From assembly GCA_963736285.1 (NCBI GenBank), contig CAVTOA010000003.1, positions 992,001-1,056,000 of the forward strand: a stretch of 64,000 bases of DNA, in the 5' to 3' direction. Under the pieces are notes generated by a model, which searched no databases, had not been told where the DNA came from, and was given only the letters and a program-made list of their open reading frames with translations. This document shows positions 1 to 8,332 of the stretch, piece after piece (position 1 is the first letter of the stretch; each line of letters begins with the position of its first letter). Both the position numbers and the translations under genes were made by a program. The DNA is from CAVTOA01 sp963736285. Lineage in GTDB: Bacteria; Actinomycetota; Actinomycetes; Mycobacteriales; QHCE01.

Positions 1-1
1 A

Positions 2-334
2 ATGGCTAAGGACAATCAGCGTTTAGCAAGACTCCGCTACCATGAAGCGAGACAAAAAACCGACCGAATGATGAATAGGTGGCCGAAGTGGGGCGGTTTT
101 GACTTGCCCTCGGCGGGCAGATCGCGACCCTTAGTAAAGACCGCCATGCCTGTCCCGCAGCAGCAGTCTCCATACTGGCCTAGGCCAGCGCTGACGAGTC
201 AAACAAATATTGCACCGTCTGGCCCGCGAATCGAAAAGAGCCACGGCCGAGTGGATGACCTTTGGCGTAGGTTTCTCAACATCTTGCCGTATTCCTTAAT
301 GGAAAAGGTTTTGAATTCGAGACGTGGTCGCTAA
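2..334 (+). CDS. Hypothetical basic protein, start at window edge
   Basis: An open frame of 110 codons begins at the second base of the window, so the true start may lie outside it and no ribosome binding site can be judged. The product is rich in Arg, Pro and Gln, with no signal peptide, membrane segment or motif that I recognise. It ends about 150 bases before ccdA. In many actinobacteria a thioredoxin-like partner of CcdA (ResA/CcsX) sits here, but this sequence shows no CxxC motif. It could be a small unknown protein or a chance frame; confidence is low. Confidence 0.3.
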   Translation: MAKDNQRLARLRYHEARQKTDRMMNRWPKWGGFDLPSAGRSRPLVKTAMPVPQQQSPYWPRPALTSQTNIAPSGPRIEKSHGRVDDLWRRFLNILPYSLMEKVLNSRRGR

Positions 335-480
335 CTGACCGCGTGAAACCATTCAGCTGTCTATGGTGTCTATTGCTGCCCCCCAAACTCGTCGACGCAG
401 CGTCGATGACACAATGCTGACGTGATGTATGTCGTGACCACCCCCCGCTCGGGCGATGCTCGGGCGTCGGCTGCATTCCG

Positions 481-1254
481 GTGTTAGCCAGCGGATTTGC
501 CACTACTGTCACCAACGGGCCGTTGGTCGCCGCCATTGCGGTGAGCGCGCTGGCCGGGTTGGTGAGTTTTCTGTCTCCATGTGTACTGCCGCTCGTGCCC
601 GGCTATGTCTCGTACATCACCGGACTGTCCGGAGTGGACATTGAACGCGCGCGCACGCCCCAAGCCACCCGAGCGTTGCGCGGTCGAGTGTTGCTCGGTA
701 GCGCCCTTTTTGTGAGCGGTTTCGCCACGGTCTTCGCCGTTATTGGTTTTAGTATCGGCGGCTTGGGCACCTGGCTGCTGGTCAACCAGTCGGTCATTGA
801 AAAAATTGTGGGTGCGTTGATTGTCTTGCTAGGCCTAGCATTTCTCGGCTTCATCCCAGGATTACGGCGTGACTTCCGCATTCACAGGCTGCCGTCGTCG
901 GGCATAGCGTCCGCTCCGCTGTTGGGGGCGGTGTTCGCGCTCGGCTGGACGCCATGTGTCGGTCCGACACTGGCAGCAGTGCAAGGACTGGCGTTTGTGC
1001 AGGGCTCAGCGATGCGCGGGGTGACGCTGGCGGTGGCGTATGCGTTGGGCTTGGGAATTCCGTTTGTATTGTTCGCGCTTGGCCTGCGGTGGATGGTGGG
1101 CGCGGTGGCAGTGGTCCGTCGCCATGGCCAGTGGGTGACCCGATTCGGGGGAGTACTGCTCATCGCAGTCGGCTTGTTGCTGCTGACCGGCGCCTGGGGC
1201 GATCTACTGATCTGGCTGCGAGGCCTTGTGGGTGTGGGCGAGGTAGGCATCTGA
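481..1254 (+). CDS. ccdA: Cytochrome c biogenesis protein CcdA (thiol-disulfide membrane transporter)
   Basis: A 257-residue polytopic membrane protein of the CcdA/DsbD family. It passes reducing equivalents from cytoplasmic thioredoxin to outside thiols so that apocytochrome c heme-binding cysteines stay reduced. The two family cysteines are visible: SPCVLPLVPGY in the first helix (about residues 31-41) and GWTPCVGPT near residue 160. About six hydrophobic helices are present, the normal family size. The start is GTG. The stop overlaps the ATG of resB (ATGA), so the two are co-translated with ccsB as a system II cytochrome c maturation operon. Family call is firm; the exact start is less so because no strong ribosome binding site precedes it. 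Confidence 0.93.
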   Translation: MLASGFATTVTNGPLVAAIAVSALAGLVSFLSPCVLPLVPGYVSYITGLSGVDIERARTPQATRALRGRVLLGSALFVSGFATVFAVIGFSIGGLGTWLLVNQSVIEKIVGALIVLLGLAFLGFIPGLRRDFRIHRLPSSGIASAPLLGAVFALGWTPCVGPTLAAVQGLAFVQGSAMRGVTLAVAYALGLGIPFVLFALGLRWMVGAVAVVRRHGQWVTRFGGVLLIAVGLLLLTGAWGDLLIWLRGLVGVGEVGI

Positions 1255-3056
1255 TGACCGAAACGACTCAGGCCGACAAGTCAGCAGAGGCAAGTACGTC
1301 CGTAAACGACCAGCACCACGGTGTCGATGAAGACGTCAACACTGGAACCGCCACGTCGTCGGGCACCTCGTCATCTGAGGGTGCTCGATCGGCACCCGAC
1401 CGTCCAGGTTGGAGCCGGATGCGGTGGCAGCTTCGGCGGGCCTGGGCGCAGCTGACCAGCATGCGCACCGCGTTGGTGCTGCTCTTTCTGTTGGCGTTGG
1501 CGGCGGTGCCTGGTGCGGCCTTGCCTCAGCGTCGTCTTAATCAGAACAAAGTAGACGCTTACTTCACGGACCATCCCAAGCTGGCCCCGTTTCTGGACAA
1601 GCTGTCGGCTTTTGACGTCTTCACGTCGCCGTGGTTTTCCGCGATTTATTTGCTGTTGTTTGTGTCGCTCATTGGCTGTTTGGTGGGTCGGCTCAAGGTG
1701 CACGTGCGGGGCGTTTTCGCTGGTCCGCCGGCAGCTCCACGGAATCTGCACCGGTTGCCGGCATATGCCGACCTCGGCGATCTCGACGCCTCACCGGCGC
1801 AGGCGGTGGCCCGTATTCGTGCGGTGCTGCGGCCCCGGGGTTGGCGCCGGCTCAAGGCGAGGACGGATGCTGACGGCACGGTCACGCTGAGCGGCGAACG
1901 CGGCCGGCTGCGCGAAGTGGGCAACTTGGTGTTTCATTTTTCGCTGGTGGCCGTGTTGCTCGGGGTGGCGACAGGGTCATTCTGGGGCTGGAACGGGGGT
2001 GCGGCTGTGGTGGAAGGCACCGCGTTCTGCGACACCGTGCAGGCATACGACCAGTTTTCGCCGGGCCGTCTTATCAAAGACAGCAGCTTGCCGCCCTTTT
2101 GCGTGTCCATTAAGGACTTTCACGCGCGGTACCTGCATAACGGGCAACCTGTCAGCTATCGGTCCAACATTTCCTACACCACCGGTACCGGTGCAAATAC
2201 GCCGAGCAAGCAGTTCGAGCTCTCGGTTAACCACCCACTGCGGCTCCACGGCGCGAGCGTCTATTTGATCAACCACGGCTACGCACCGATTTTGCGCTAC
2301 ACCGACCGGTACGGAACGGTCTTTGAGAGCCCCACGCCGTTCCTACCACGGGACGGCATGTGGACTAGCGAAGGTGTGGTGGCGCTACCCGATGCCAATC
2401 AAGATCCCCATGGAAACAAGCGCACCCCCAACGTGCAGGTGGCGTTTCAAGGCGTGTATCTGCCGACGCTCGCCAGTAACGGAATGGGAGCACATTCTGT
2501 CTCGCCCGAGCGCAAAAATGAGGGAATGAGTGTGGCTGCCTACCGTGGTGACACCGGTATGGACTCGGGTGTCCCGCACTCGGTGTATTCCTTGGACAAC
2601 ACGAAGATCGACAACGGCGACCTCAAACAGATCGGGGCGAGGTTCTTGCGTCCCGGTGAGTCCTGGACGCTTGACGACGGCACCACCGTCACCTTTGTGG
2701 GCAGCAAACAGTGGGTGAGCCTGGAGGTTGCGGCCGACCCCGGGCGTCCGGTGGTGTTGGCTGGCGCCGTGGGCATGGTGGGCGGATTACTCGCCTCGCT
2801 GTTTGTACGGCGTCGGCGAGTTTTTGTGCGGGTAAGCCCTAGGAACGGTGCCAGCACTGACTCGAGTGCTCCTCGTATCGGCGTCGAGATCGCTGGCTTG
2901 GCGCGGACGGACTCCGATGCGTACGATGCCGAGTTCCGGCGCATGACCGAGACCATGCGAGCACAACTGTCGAGCACTCCGGATTCATCGCCGACTGGTG
3001 GAGCGGATCCCGATGCTTCTTCTGGTCCAAAATCAGCAGGAATAAGTAAGGAATAA
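1254..3056 (+). CDS. resB: Cytochrome c biogenesis protein ResB
   Basis: A 600-residue ResB/Ccs1 protein, the partner of CcsB in the heme-handling complex that attaches heme to apocytochrome c outside the membrane (system II). It begins with about 60 hydrophilic residues, then helices near residues 70-90 (ALVLLFLLALAAVPGAALPQ), 125-145 and 225-245, a large extracytoplasmic domain, and a final helix near residue 500 followed by an Arg-rich cytoplasmic tail. ATG at 1254 overlaps the ccdA stop, which excludes the longer upstream frame starting at 954. Ten bases separate it from ccsB. Confidence 0.93.
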   Translation: MTETTQADKSAEASTSVNDQHHGVDEDVNTGTATSSGTSSSEGARSAPDRPGWSRMRWQLRRAWAQLTSMRTALVLLFLLALAAVPGAALPQRRLNQNKVDAYFTDHPKLAPFLDKLSAFDVFTSPWFSAIYLLLFVSLIGCLVGRLKVHVRGVFAGPPAAPRNLHRLPAYADLGDLDASPAQAVARIRAVLRPRGWRRLKARTDADGTVTLSGERGRLREVGNLVFHFSLVAVLLGVATGSFWGWNGGAAVVEGTAFCDTVQAYDQFSPGRLIKDSSLPPFCVSIKDFHARYLHNGQPVSYRSNISYTTGTGANTPSKQFELSVNHPLRLHGASVYLINHGYAPILRYTDRYGTVFESPTPFLPRDGMWTSEGVVALPDANQDPHGNKRTPNVQVAFQGVYLPTLASNGMGAHSVSPERKNEGMSVAAYRGDTGMDSGVPHSVYSLDNTKIDNGDLKQIGARFLRPGESWTLDDGTTVTFVGSKQWVSLEVAADPGRPVVLAGAVGMVGGLLASLFVRRRRVFVRVSPRNGASTDSSAPRIGVEIAGLARTDSDAYDAEFRRMTETMRAQLSSTPDSSPTGGADPDASSGPKSAGISKE

Positions 3057-3066
3057 GGACACCGCT

Positions 3067-4170
3067 ATGACCGCTCACGGCTATGCCGCACTCTCGAACA
3101 ACCTGCTGTTGTTCGCGATCGTTATTTACGCGATCGCGATGACCGGTTACACCATTGAGTATTCCTTCGGGCGACGTGGCCATGTGGCGAAGAACGCGCT
3201 GCCGCAGCAACGCACCGCAGAGGCGGTGGCGGAAAAAGAAAAGGCACTCGTGGGTGCGGCGGCTGGCTCGAGGAACGGCAGCAGCGCCCCGAGGCAGGTC
3301 GTTGCGGTGTCAGAAGGGAACTCGGTGTCAGAAGAGGACACCGACACCGATGCCGCTACCCGTCAGGCTGGTTCGGGCAGAACTTCGGGTATCTCAGCAG
3401 GGCATGCTGTGCTATTCGGAAAGTTTGCTCTGGTTGCGACCGTCCTGGGTGCGCTTGCCCATGGTGGCTCGCTGGTAGCGCGAGGGTTCGCCGCGCACCG
3501 CGTGCCATGGGGCAACATGTACGAGTTCATCCTGGCGGTGTGTCTTGTTGGCGTGCTCGTGTGGCTGGTGTTGAATGTTTTGCGGCCGGTACGGCACGTC
3601 GGGGTCTTTGTGTTGTTGCCGGTGGTGTTGTTGCTGGGCCTTGCCGGAACAGTGTTGTATACCTCGGCGGCTCCGCTTGTGCCAGCGCTGAATTCTTATT
3701 GGTTAAAAATCCATGTCACCGCGGCAATTATCGCGTCCGGAATCTTTATGGTGGGGTTTGTCACTGCCGCGCTGTTTCTTATTCGACAACGCTACGAAAC
3801 TATGAGCACTAGTGATAAATTGCTCCGCTTTCCTTTTACCTTAGGACCCCGTTTGCCCAAGGCTGAGGCATTGGAGCGAATGACGTTTCGTATTCATGCT
3901 TGTGCCTTTCCTTTGTGGACTTTTGCCATCATCGCGGGGGCCATTTGGGCCGAATCGGCATGGACGAGCTATTGGAGCTGGGACCCGAAAGAGACCTGGG
4001 CATTTATCTCATGGGTCATCTACGCAGCGTATTTGCATGCGCGAGCCACGGCGGGGTGGCGAGGTAATAAGGCGGTCGCGGTGGCGCTAATGGGCTGGGG
4101 CAGCATGATGGTCAACCTGTTTGTCATCAATCTCGTCCAAACCGGATTACATTCCTATGCTGGCCTGTAA
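3067..4170 (+). CDS. ccsB: Cytochrome c biogenesis protein CcsB/ResC (heme handling)
   Basis: A 367-residue CcsA/ResC family protein. The hallmark heme-binding WWD-type segment is present as YWSWDPKETWAF (about residues 301-312), with the conserved WGNMYEF upstream near residue 148. It has about eight membrane helices and a hydrophilic Ala/Ser/Glu-rich linker at residues 45-115 that is longer than in many homologues. Together with ResB it exports and ligates heme for cytochrome c. A GGA-rich ribosome site precedes the ATG. It is the last gene of the ccdA-resB-ccsB set. Confidence 0.95.
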   Translation: MTAHGYAALSNNLLLFAIVIYAIAMTGYTIEYSFGRRGHVAKNALPQQRTAEAVAEKEKALVGAAAGSRNGSSAPRQVVAVSEGNSVSEEDTDTDAATRQAGSGRTSGISAGHAVLFGKFALVATVLGALAHGGSLVARGFAAHRVPWGNMYEFILAVCLVGVLVWLVLNVLRPVRHVGVFVLLPVVLLLGLAGTVLYTSAAPLVPALNSYWLKIHVTAAIIASGIFMVGFVTAALFLIRQRYETMSTSDKLLRFPFTLGPRLPKAEALERMTFRIHACAFPLWTFAIIAGAIWAESAWTSYWSWDPKETWAFISWVIYAAYLHARATAGWRGNKAVAVALMGWGSMMVNLFVINLVQTGLHSYAGL

Positions 4171-4475
4171 GGTGATTTCTCCCTTTATTAAGCTGCTCGC
4201 CGTAAGCGCCGGTTAACGCATCGTAGATTCGCTATCAACCGTTCCGCCAAAACTGCCACGATGTTCTAGCTCGCATTCGCATAATGCATTAACGTTTCCC
4301 GCGGCCATCGAATAGCCGCCATTCAACCGAATGACATCAGATGGTCACTGCCGAATCACTGTCGGTTATTTGTGAACCGGGGAACCAGTTTTTTGGGGTG
4401 AATCGCGCATTGCGGAGGGGCTGCCGTCTTGCCCAAACCCGTCAGCTAACCCGGTAGGCAGTCGACGGAGAAGGA
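4171..4475. other. Intergenic region upstream of the NlpC/P60 gene
   Basis: About 305 bases without a credible gene. It must hold the end of the ccsB transcript and the promoter of the NlpC/P60 gene. I see no strong hairpin terminator. The stretch GGAG at 4467-4470 followed by AAGGAG is the ribosome site of the next gene. Confidence 0.5.
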
Positions 4476-5471
4476 GTGACGCAACCGGTGGATTTGTCCC
4501 GTGGTTTGTATCGCCGGGTTCTCACACTGATTGGTCTCTTTGCGACGGTTGTCGCGTACGTCCTGTTGAGTTCTCATTCTGTCAAAGCTGAGCCGACCTA
4601 TACCGACGCTCAGCAGCAGGTGCAAGATCTTGGCCGCAAGTTGGATGGCGCGAACGAAGCCCTCAAGACCACTAAGGCGCAGCTAGAACAGAGCCAACAG
4701 CATCAGTCGGAACTACAAAATGAGCTCGGTGCCCTCGAACAGAAATACAGCGACGCTCGACACCAAGTGAGTGTGATCGGGGTAACCGCCTATCAAGAAG
4801 GCGGTTCATACGGATTAGCTAAGGTCCTCTTGACCAGCGACAGCACCCAATCCACGCTCGATCAGCTCAGTGCGCTCGAGACGTTGAACTACCAGCAGCA
4901 GGGCGCGATTGGTCAGCTCAAAGACACGCGTTCCAAGGTGCAGAACACAAAGCAGCAGATCGACAAAGAGGTTGCTGCTCAGGAGCAAAAAAAGTCTGAG
5001 CTAGATGACCAGGCAAAGAAGCTGCAAGCCGATCTCGCAAAGTGGCAGGACCTGCGGGACCAGCTCAAGCCCCAGCCACCCGCGCCCGCGTCGGTACACG
5101 CGACGTACGTGCAAGGCAGCGCATCCGGCAAAGGTGCGATCGCGGTGCAGTACGCCTATGCGCAACTCGGCAAGCCCTACGTATTCGCCACTGCTGGTCC
5201 CAGCACCTTTGACTGTTCGGGACTGACCATGGCCGCGTGGGCGCAGGCAGGTGTGAGCATGCCGCACTTGGTGACGAGTCAGTATGCGATGTTCCCGAAG
5301 GTCTCCATGTCGAATCTCCAACCCGGAGACTTGGTGACCTTCTATGGCCAAGAACATGTGGGCATCTATATCGGTGGCGGCAATGTGATTCATGCGCCAC
5401 AACCTGGCGAAGTCGTGAAAATTAGCCCGGTAAGCGTGATGCCCTCGAGTGGAGCGGTGCGTCCAGGTTAG
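4476..5471 (+). CDS. Secreted NlpC/P60 peptidoglycan endopeptidase with coiled-coil N-terminus
   Basis: A 331-residue RipA/RipC-like cell wall hydrolase. The N-terminus has a basic start and one hydrophobic segment (about residues 15-36) as export signal. Residues 40-200 form a long Gln/Lys/Glu-rich coiled coil. The NlpC/P60 domain fills the last 120 residues. The catalytic Cys is in FDCSGLTMAAW, the His in HVGIYIGGG, and the third polar residue is the His of IHAPQPGE. The family cuts D-glutamyl-diaminopimelate bonds in peptide stems, often at the septum. The chosen GTG at 4476 is 5 bases after GGAG; GTG at 4488, 11 bases after AAGGAG, is an alternative in the same frame. A strong terminator follows. 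Confidence 0.92.
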   Translation: MTQPVDLSRGLYRRVLTLIGLFATVVAYVLLSSHSVKAEPTYTDAQQQVQDLGRKLDGANEALKTTKAQLEQSQQHQSELQNELGALEQKYSDARHQVSVIGVTAYQEGGSYGLAKVLLTSDSTQSTLDQLSALETLNYQQQGAIGQLKDTRSKVQNTKQQIDKEVAAQEQKKSELDDQAKKLQADLAKWQDLRDQLKPQPPAPASVHATYVQGSASGKGAIAVQYAYAQLGKPYVFATAGPSTFDCSGLTMAAWAQAGVSMPHLVTSQYAMFPKVSMSNLQPGDLVTFYGQEHVGIYIGGGNVIHAPQPGEVVKISPVSVMPSSGAVRPG

Positions 5472-5496
5472 GCGCAAGCGTTTCGCGCAAAGACAA

Positions 5497-5536
5497 AAAA
5501 GGTGAAGGGTCTCCGTGGGGAGACCCTTCACCTTTT
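5497..5536. terminator. Bidirectional terminator after NlpC/P60
   Basis: A perfect 18-bp stem (5497-5514 with 5519-5536) around the 4-base loop GTGG. The arms start with A-runs and end with T-runs, so it can stop transcription from the NlpC gene and, on the other strand, from bldC. Confidence 0.9.
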
Positions 5537-5549
5537 GCTCCGTCTTTGT

Positions 5550-5606
5550 TTTTTTGCGGATTGCCCGCAATGTTTGCGGCAAACATTGCGGGCAATCCGC
5601 AAAAAA
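5550..5606. repeat. 27-bp-arm palindrome, copy 1 of a dispersed pair
   Basis: Arms 5550-5576 and 5580-5606 are perfectly complementary around the loop CGG. The arm contains GCGGATTGCCCGCAATG and carries T- and A-runs at the outer ends. The same arm sequence recurs at 28473-28526. Both copies lie between convergent genes, so a bidirectional terminator role is likely. Confidence 0.88.
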
Positions 5607-5626
5607 TGAGGCGTTGGAGAATGAAA

Positions 5627-5842
5627 CTAGGCGCTTCCCGCGACGAATGGTGACTCCGTGGCCAGCAATGCGTTTACCTCAGATTCCCGGAATCGTCGAT
5701 GGCCTCCGGGTGTGCGAATGCTGTTTATGCGCCCCGCCGCTGCCCACCTGGTTACGGTCTTGGGGTCGACTCGGAACAGTGCCGCTACTTCGCTTGGTGT
5801 GAGCAAACGCTCGCCAACCTCCACGTTCCGTCCACTCCTCAT
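5627..5842 (-). CDS. bldC: BldC-family MerR-like DNA-binding protein
   Basis: A 71-residue small helix-turn-helix protein. The sequence LLTPSEVAALFRVDPKTVTRW (split here by the 20-residue rule only in reading) and the wing segment RTPGGHRRFRE are the BldC hallmarks. In Streptomyces BldC binds head-to-tail on direct repeats and controls the onset of development. Length matches the family (about 68 residues). ATG at 5842 is chosen because the family starts a few residues before LLTP; the upstream frame extension to 5926 would add 28 unconserved residues. It is transcribed toward the two palindromes downstream. Confidence 0.93.
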   Translation of the reverse strand: MRSGRNVEVGERLLTPSEVAALFRVDPKTVTRWAAAGRINSIRTPGGHRRFRESEVNALLATESPFVAGSA

Positions 5843-6056
5843 GTTATTGGGTCTATCTGGATGGATTTCGTCCACAACCTGACAATCAGTGACAGGTTGT
5901 GCGGGATGGTTAAATCCCGCCCGCAATTACAGCACCGTTGACCACATCGTGGATAGAAAACAGATGAACTGGTGTAATGCGGTGTGAGTGATGCATTGCG
6001 GACGCGGGTGAAGGTCCGCCATGGGTGCGGTGCATAGACGCGCACTTGGCGGCGCC

Positions 6057-6062
6057 TACAGT
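6057..6062 (+). promoter_or_regulatory. Putative -10 box of a leaderless promoter (DUF4229 gene)
   Basis: TACAGT lies exactly 6 bases before the GTG at 6069, the layout expected for a leaderless mRNA in actinobacteria. No clear -35 box and no ribosome site are seen. Confidence 0.45.
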
Positions 6063-6068
6063 AACTAC

Positions 6069-6335
6069 GTGAGTGTTCATGCTTTCAGGCTTCATCCCGC
6101 GGTGAGTTACACCCTCGCCCGCATTGGCATCTTCGTGGTTGCGGGCGCGGCGTTGTACGCGGTGGGTTTCCGTCATTGGGCTCTAGTGTTTGGCGCTCTG
6201 GTGATCTCATTGCCGGTTTCTTGGTTTGTGTTGCGCAAACAGCGTCAGGCTTTTGGCGAGCGGATCGCCAGTCACCAAGCGGCGCGGCGAGAGCAGAAAC
6301 AGAAACTGAGAGCTGCGTTGCGCGGCGACGACTAA
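6069..6335 (+). CDS. DUF4229-like small membrane protein
   Basis: An 88-residue protein with two hydrophobic helices (about residues 12-32 and 36-55) followed by a highly charged Arg/Glu/Lys tail. The start YTLARIGIF matches the pattern of the actinobacterial DUF4229 family, of unknown function, often found near menaquinone and nuo genes. The GTG start is preferred to the ATG at 6021 because the extra 16 residues are not family-like and a -10-like box sits 6 bases upstream of the GTG. Its stop codon overlaps the stop of the convergent kinase gene by four bases. Confidence 0.75.
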   Translation: MSVHAFRLHPAVSYTLARIGIFVVAGAALYAVGFRHWALVFGALVISLPVSWFVLRKQRQAFGERIASHQAARREQKQKLRAALRGDD

Positions 6336-6913
6336 CGGGGTGGGTGTTTGCCTCCATTGGCCCCACGGCTGTGTGCTGCGGATTTGAGCTCTCCTCGGAT
6401 TGTGCGGGCGAGCTGGTCAGGCGGTTGTGTAGCCTCCAGTACAAGCCCGGAAGCATGGCGAAACAGCTGGTCCCGTGCGCGGTACATCCGTTGTAGCGCC
6501 GCCAGTGGGTCGGGTTTTAGCCAGGGCCGCTGATTGTCCGAGCCGATCCGCTGGACCAGCATTTGCGGCGCCGCATGCAAATACACGGTCAAAATTTCTC
6601 GCGGCTCTAGGTGCGCCCGTGCCAGCGCGCTTTCGATGGTGGAGGTGGCGGCGCCGATGATCACCGGCGGCTCGTGCGCCAGCGCATGCTCGAGTTCTTG
6701 CCGCTCTGCGAGGTGCAGCACGCTGGCCCCTTCACTGGCCAGTTGAGTGAGATCCCGCTGCGTTTGCCGTTCTAGGAGTACATCGTTGTCGAGGTAAGTC
6801 CAATGGATGAGCTTCGACAGCGTGCGTCCGACTGTGGATTTGCCCGCACCCATCAAGCCGAGCAGGACCACCCGGGTATATGCGGAAGGTGCTGAGGTCT
6901 CCGGAACGCTCAT
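6332..6913 (-). CDS. Shikimate kinase-like P-loop kinase
   Basis: A 193-residue nucleoside-monophosphate-kinase-fold protein. The Walker A loop GLMGAGKST is at about residues 16-24, followed by YLDNDVLLE, the place of the Asp pair that contacts substrate and Mg in shikimate kinases. The Gly-Gly-Gly substrate loop of true shikimate kinases is replaced by VIIGAATST, and the FR..E motif is LHLAERQE, so the substrate is probably not shikimate. A lid Arg is possible in DNQRPWL. ATG at 6913 is 24 bases from the divergent menG start. Function beyond ATP-dependent phosphotransfer is unknown. Confidence 0.72.
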   Translation of the reverse strand: MSVPETSAPSAYTRVVLLGLMGAGKSTVGRTLSKLIHWTYLDNDVLLERQTQRDLTQLASEGASVLHLAERQELEHALAHEPPVIIGAATSTIESALARAHLEPREILTVYLHAAPQMLVQRIGSDNQRPWLKPDPLAALQRMYRARDQLFRHASGLVLEATQPPDQLARTIRGELKSAAHSRGANGGKHPPR

Positions 6914-6937
6914 AGCTGTGAGCCTAGGCTGTGCCCC
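6914..6937. promoter_or_regulatory. Putative divergent leaderless promoter with shared palindromic -10
   Basis: The perfect palindrome AGCCTAGGCT (6921-6930) gives a TAGGCT -10-like box on both strands. On the plus strand it ends 7 bases before the menG ATG; on the minus strand it ends 7 bases before the kinase ATG. The whole space between the two start codons is only 24 bases, so both promoters have to overlap and both mRNAs should be leaderless. Inference from sequence only. Confidence 0.55.
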
Positions 6938-7627
6938 ATGCCCACAACACCTAGTAAGCAGCCGGCGCGCATCGCGTCGATGTTCGATCAGGTTGCGCAC
7001 CGCTACGACAGAACTAATACCTTCTTGACCGCCGGAATCGACCGATGGTGGCGCCGGCAAGTGCGTGAGGCGTTGGAGTTGGAGCCTGGTCAGCGGGTGC
7101 TCGACCTGGCGGCAGGCACTGCGGTGTCGACCGAAGAACTCGCCCGTTCTGGGGCTTATGTAGTCGCCTGCGACTTCTCGCTAGGAATGTTGCGGCAAGG
7201 GCAAGGCCGTGGCGTACCGCTGGTTGCTGGTGATGCCCTACATTTGCCTTTCGCCGACGATGCGTTTGACGCCGTGACCATTTCTTTCGGGCTTCGCAAT
7301 GTGGCGGATCCAGATGCCGCATTGCGTGAGATGGCACGGGTGACGAAGCCGGGCGGCCAGCTGGTGGTGTGCGAATTCAGCAAGCCGCCATCGCGAATGT
7401 TCCGTTCGATGTACTTCGGTTATCTGCGTCACGTGCTGCCGGTGATGGCCCGACCGATAAGCAGCGATCCATCAGCCTACGTTTATTTAACTGACTCGAT
7501 TGAGGCGTGGCCCGATCAACGTGGTCTTGCTCAACTCCTGGTCGACACGGGGTGGACCAACGTGGCGTGGAGCAATCTTACTGGCGGAATCGTGGCTCTA
7601 CACCGGGGAAAATCGCCAGCTAACTAA
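6938..7627 (+). CDS. menG: Demethylmenaquinone methyltransferase
   Basis: A 229-residue UbiE/MenG enzyme that uses S-adenosylmethionine to methylate demethylmenaquinone, the last step of menaquinone synthesis. Visible signs are the N-terminal FDQVAHRYDRTN, the SAM motif VLDLAAGTA (about residues 51-59), FGLRNVADPDAAL and the post-motif MARVTKPGGQLVVCEFSKP. Its position ahead of the nuo operon, whose complex reduces menaquinone, fits the role. No ribosome site precedes the ATG; see the divergent promoter. Length is normal for the family. Confidence 0.95.
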   Translation: MPTTPSKQPARIASMFDQVAHRYDRTNTFLTAGIDRWWRRQVREALELEPGQRVLDLAAGTAVSTEELARSGAYVVACDFSLGMLRQGQGRGVPLVAGDALHLPFADDAFDAVTISFGLRNVADPDAALREMARVTKPGGQLVVCEFSKPPSRMFRSMYFGYLRHVLPVMARPISSDPSAYVYLTDSIEAWPDQRGLAQLLVDTGWTNVAWSNLTGGIVALHRGKSPAN

Positions 7628-7741
7628 GCCACGGGTAGGTGTCGGTAGCCGTCGCATCTGGGTACCCATGGGGTTGTACGGTGCGCGAGGTTTCTCGGGT
7701 GCATTCGTGCCGACTCGCGGCCGGACAAGGGGGGCAACTCC

Positions 7742-8101
7742 ATGGCCGACGAAAACAGAATGTCTATGCCAGATCGTGACGAGATGCGGCAGCGGCGCGA
7801 GCGGCTACAGATGTCGCAGAAGAAAATGAAGGAAGAGCGGAACGACTCGCCCGACTCTGACCGTTCTGAAATTCGTCCAAACGCGACCTCGCCTCAATAT
7901 GAGCAGATGGAAGAACAAGCGATGGACGACCGTGACCCGATGGGAACCGCGCGCGGCACCAAGGATCCACGGCAGCAAAATTCGTCTGACGAGCCGATGT
8001 CGCGTAATGCGCAGAAATCTCCAAAGTCGATGGAGGAGCGCGCTCGTAAAGGCGTCCGGCGCGAGGATGTTGACCGAGCTGGTGGCCCAGGCGCGGCCTA
8101 G
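7742..8101 (+). CDS. Small hydrophilic protein of unknown function
   Basis: A 119-residue protein made almost wholly of charged and polar residues (Asp, Glu, Arg, Lys, Gln, Ser), with several Met residues and no hydrophobic core, so it is probably disordered. No family is recognised. A G-rich ribosome site (GGGGGG) lies 6 bases before the ATG, codon use fits the neighbours, and a clear hairpin terminator follows, which together support a real gene. It stands between menG and nuoA. Confidence 0.7.
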   Translation: MADENRMSMPDRDEMRQRRERLQMSQKKMKEERNDSPDSDRSEIRPNATSPQYEQMEEQAMDDRDPMGTARGTKDPRQQNSSDEPMSRNAQKSPKSMEERARKGVRREDVDRAGGPGAA

Positions 8102-8120
8102 TCGCAACAAGTAAGAGACA

Positions 8121-8146
8121 GAAGCCGGGCCATCGCGCCCGGCTTC
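8121..8146 (+). terminator. Hairpin terminator after the hydrophilic protein gene
   Basis: GAAGCCGGGC (8121-8130) pairs with GCCCGGCTTC (8137-8146) around a 6-base loop. There is no long T-run after it, so it is of the GC-rich actinobacterial type. Confidence 0.75.
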
Positions 8147-8332
8147 TCGTCGTCGCTGAAACACCAGCAGTGAAACGTGGGGAAACAGGCGAGTTGCTCG
8201 AAAACTTTCCGCCGACCGGCATAGACTCCGCCCCGATGCGTAATGCGGTTATGCGTCTGACCAGAGGCAGGCAAGAGACCAATGTGGTCATTGCCGGGGG
8301 TTACCCAGCAGGGGAAAGGAGACCGTGCCGCG

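Noticed and set aside
276..536. 86-codon minus-strand frame near the left edge
   Set aside because: It overlaps the ccdA start and has no features; probably chance.
954..1253. 100-codon upstream extension of resB
   Set aside because: It lies fully inside ccdA in another frame; the ATGA overlap at 1254 is the natural start.
5001..5582. 193-codon frame antisense to the NlpC/P60 gene
   Set aside because: It is antisense to a conserved domain and crosses a terminator; the sense gene explains the region.
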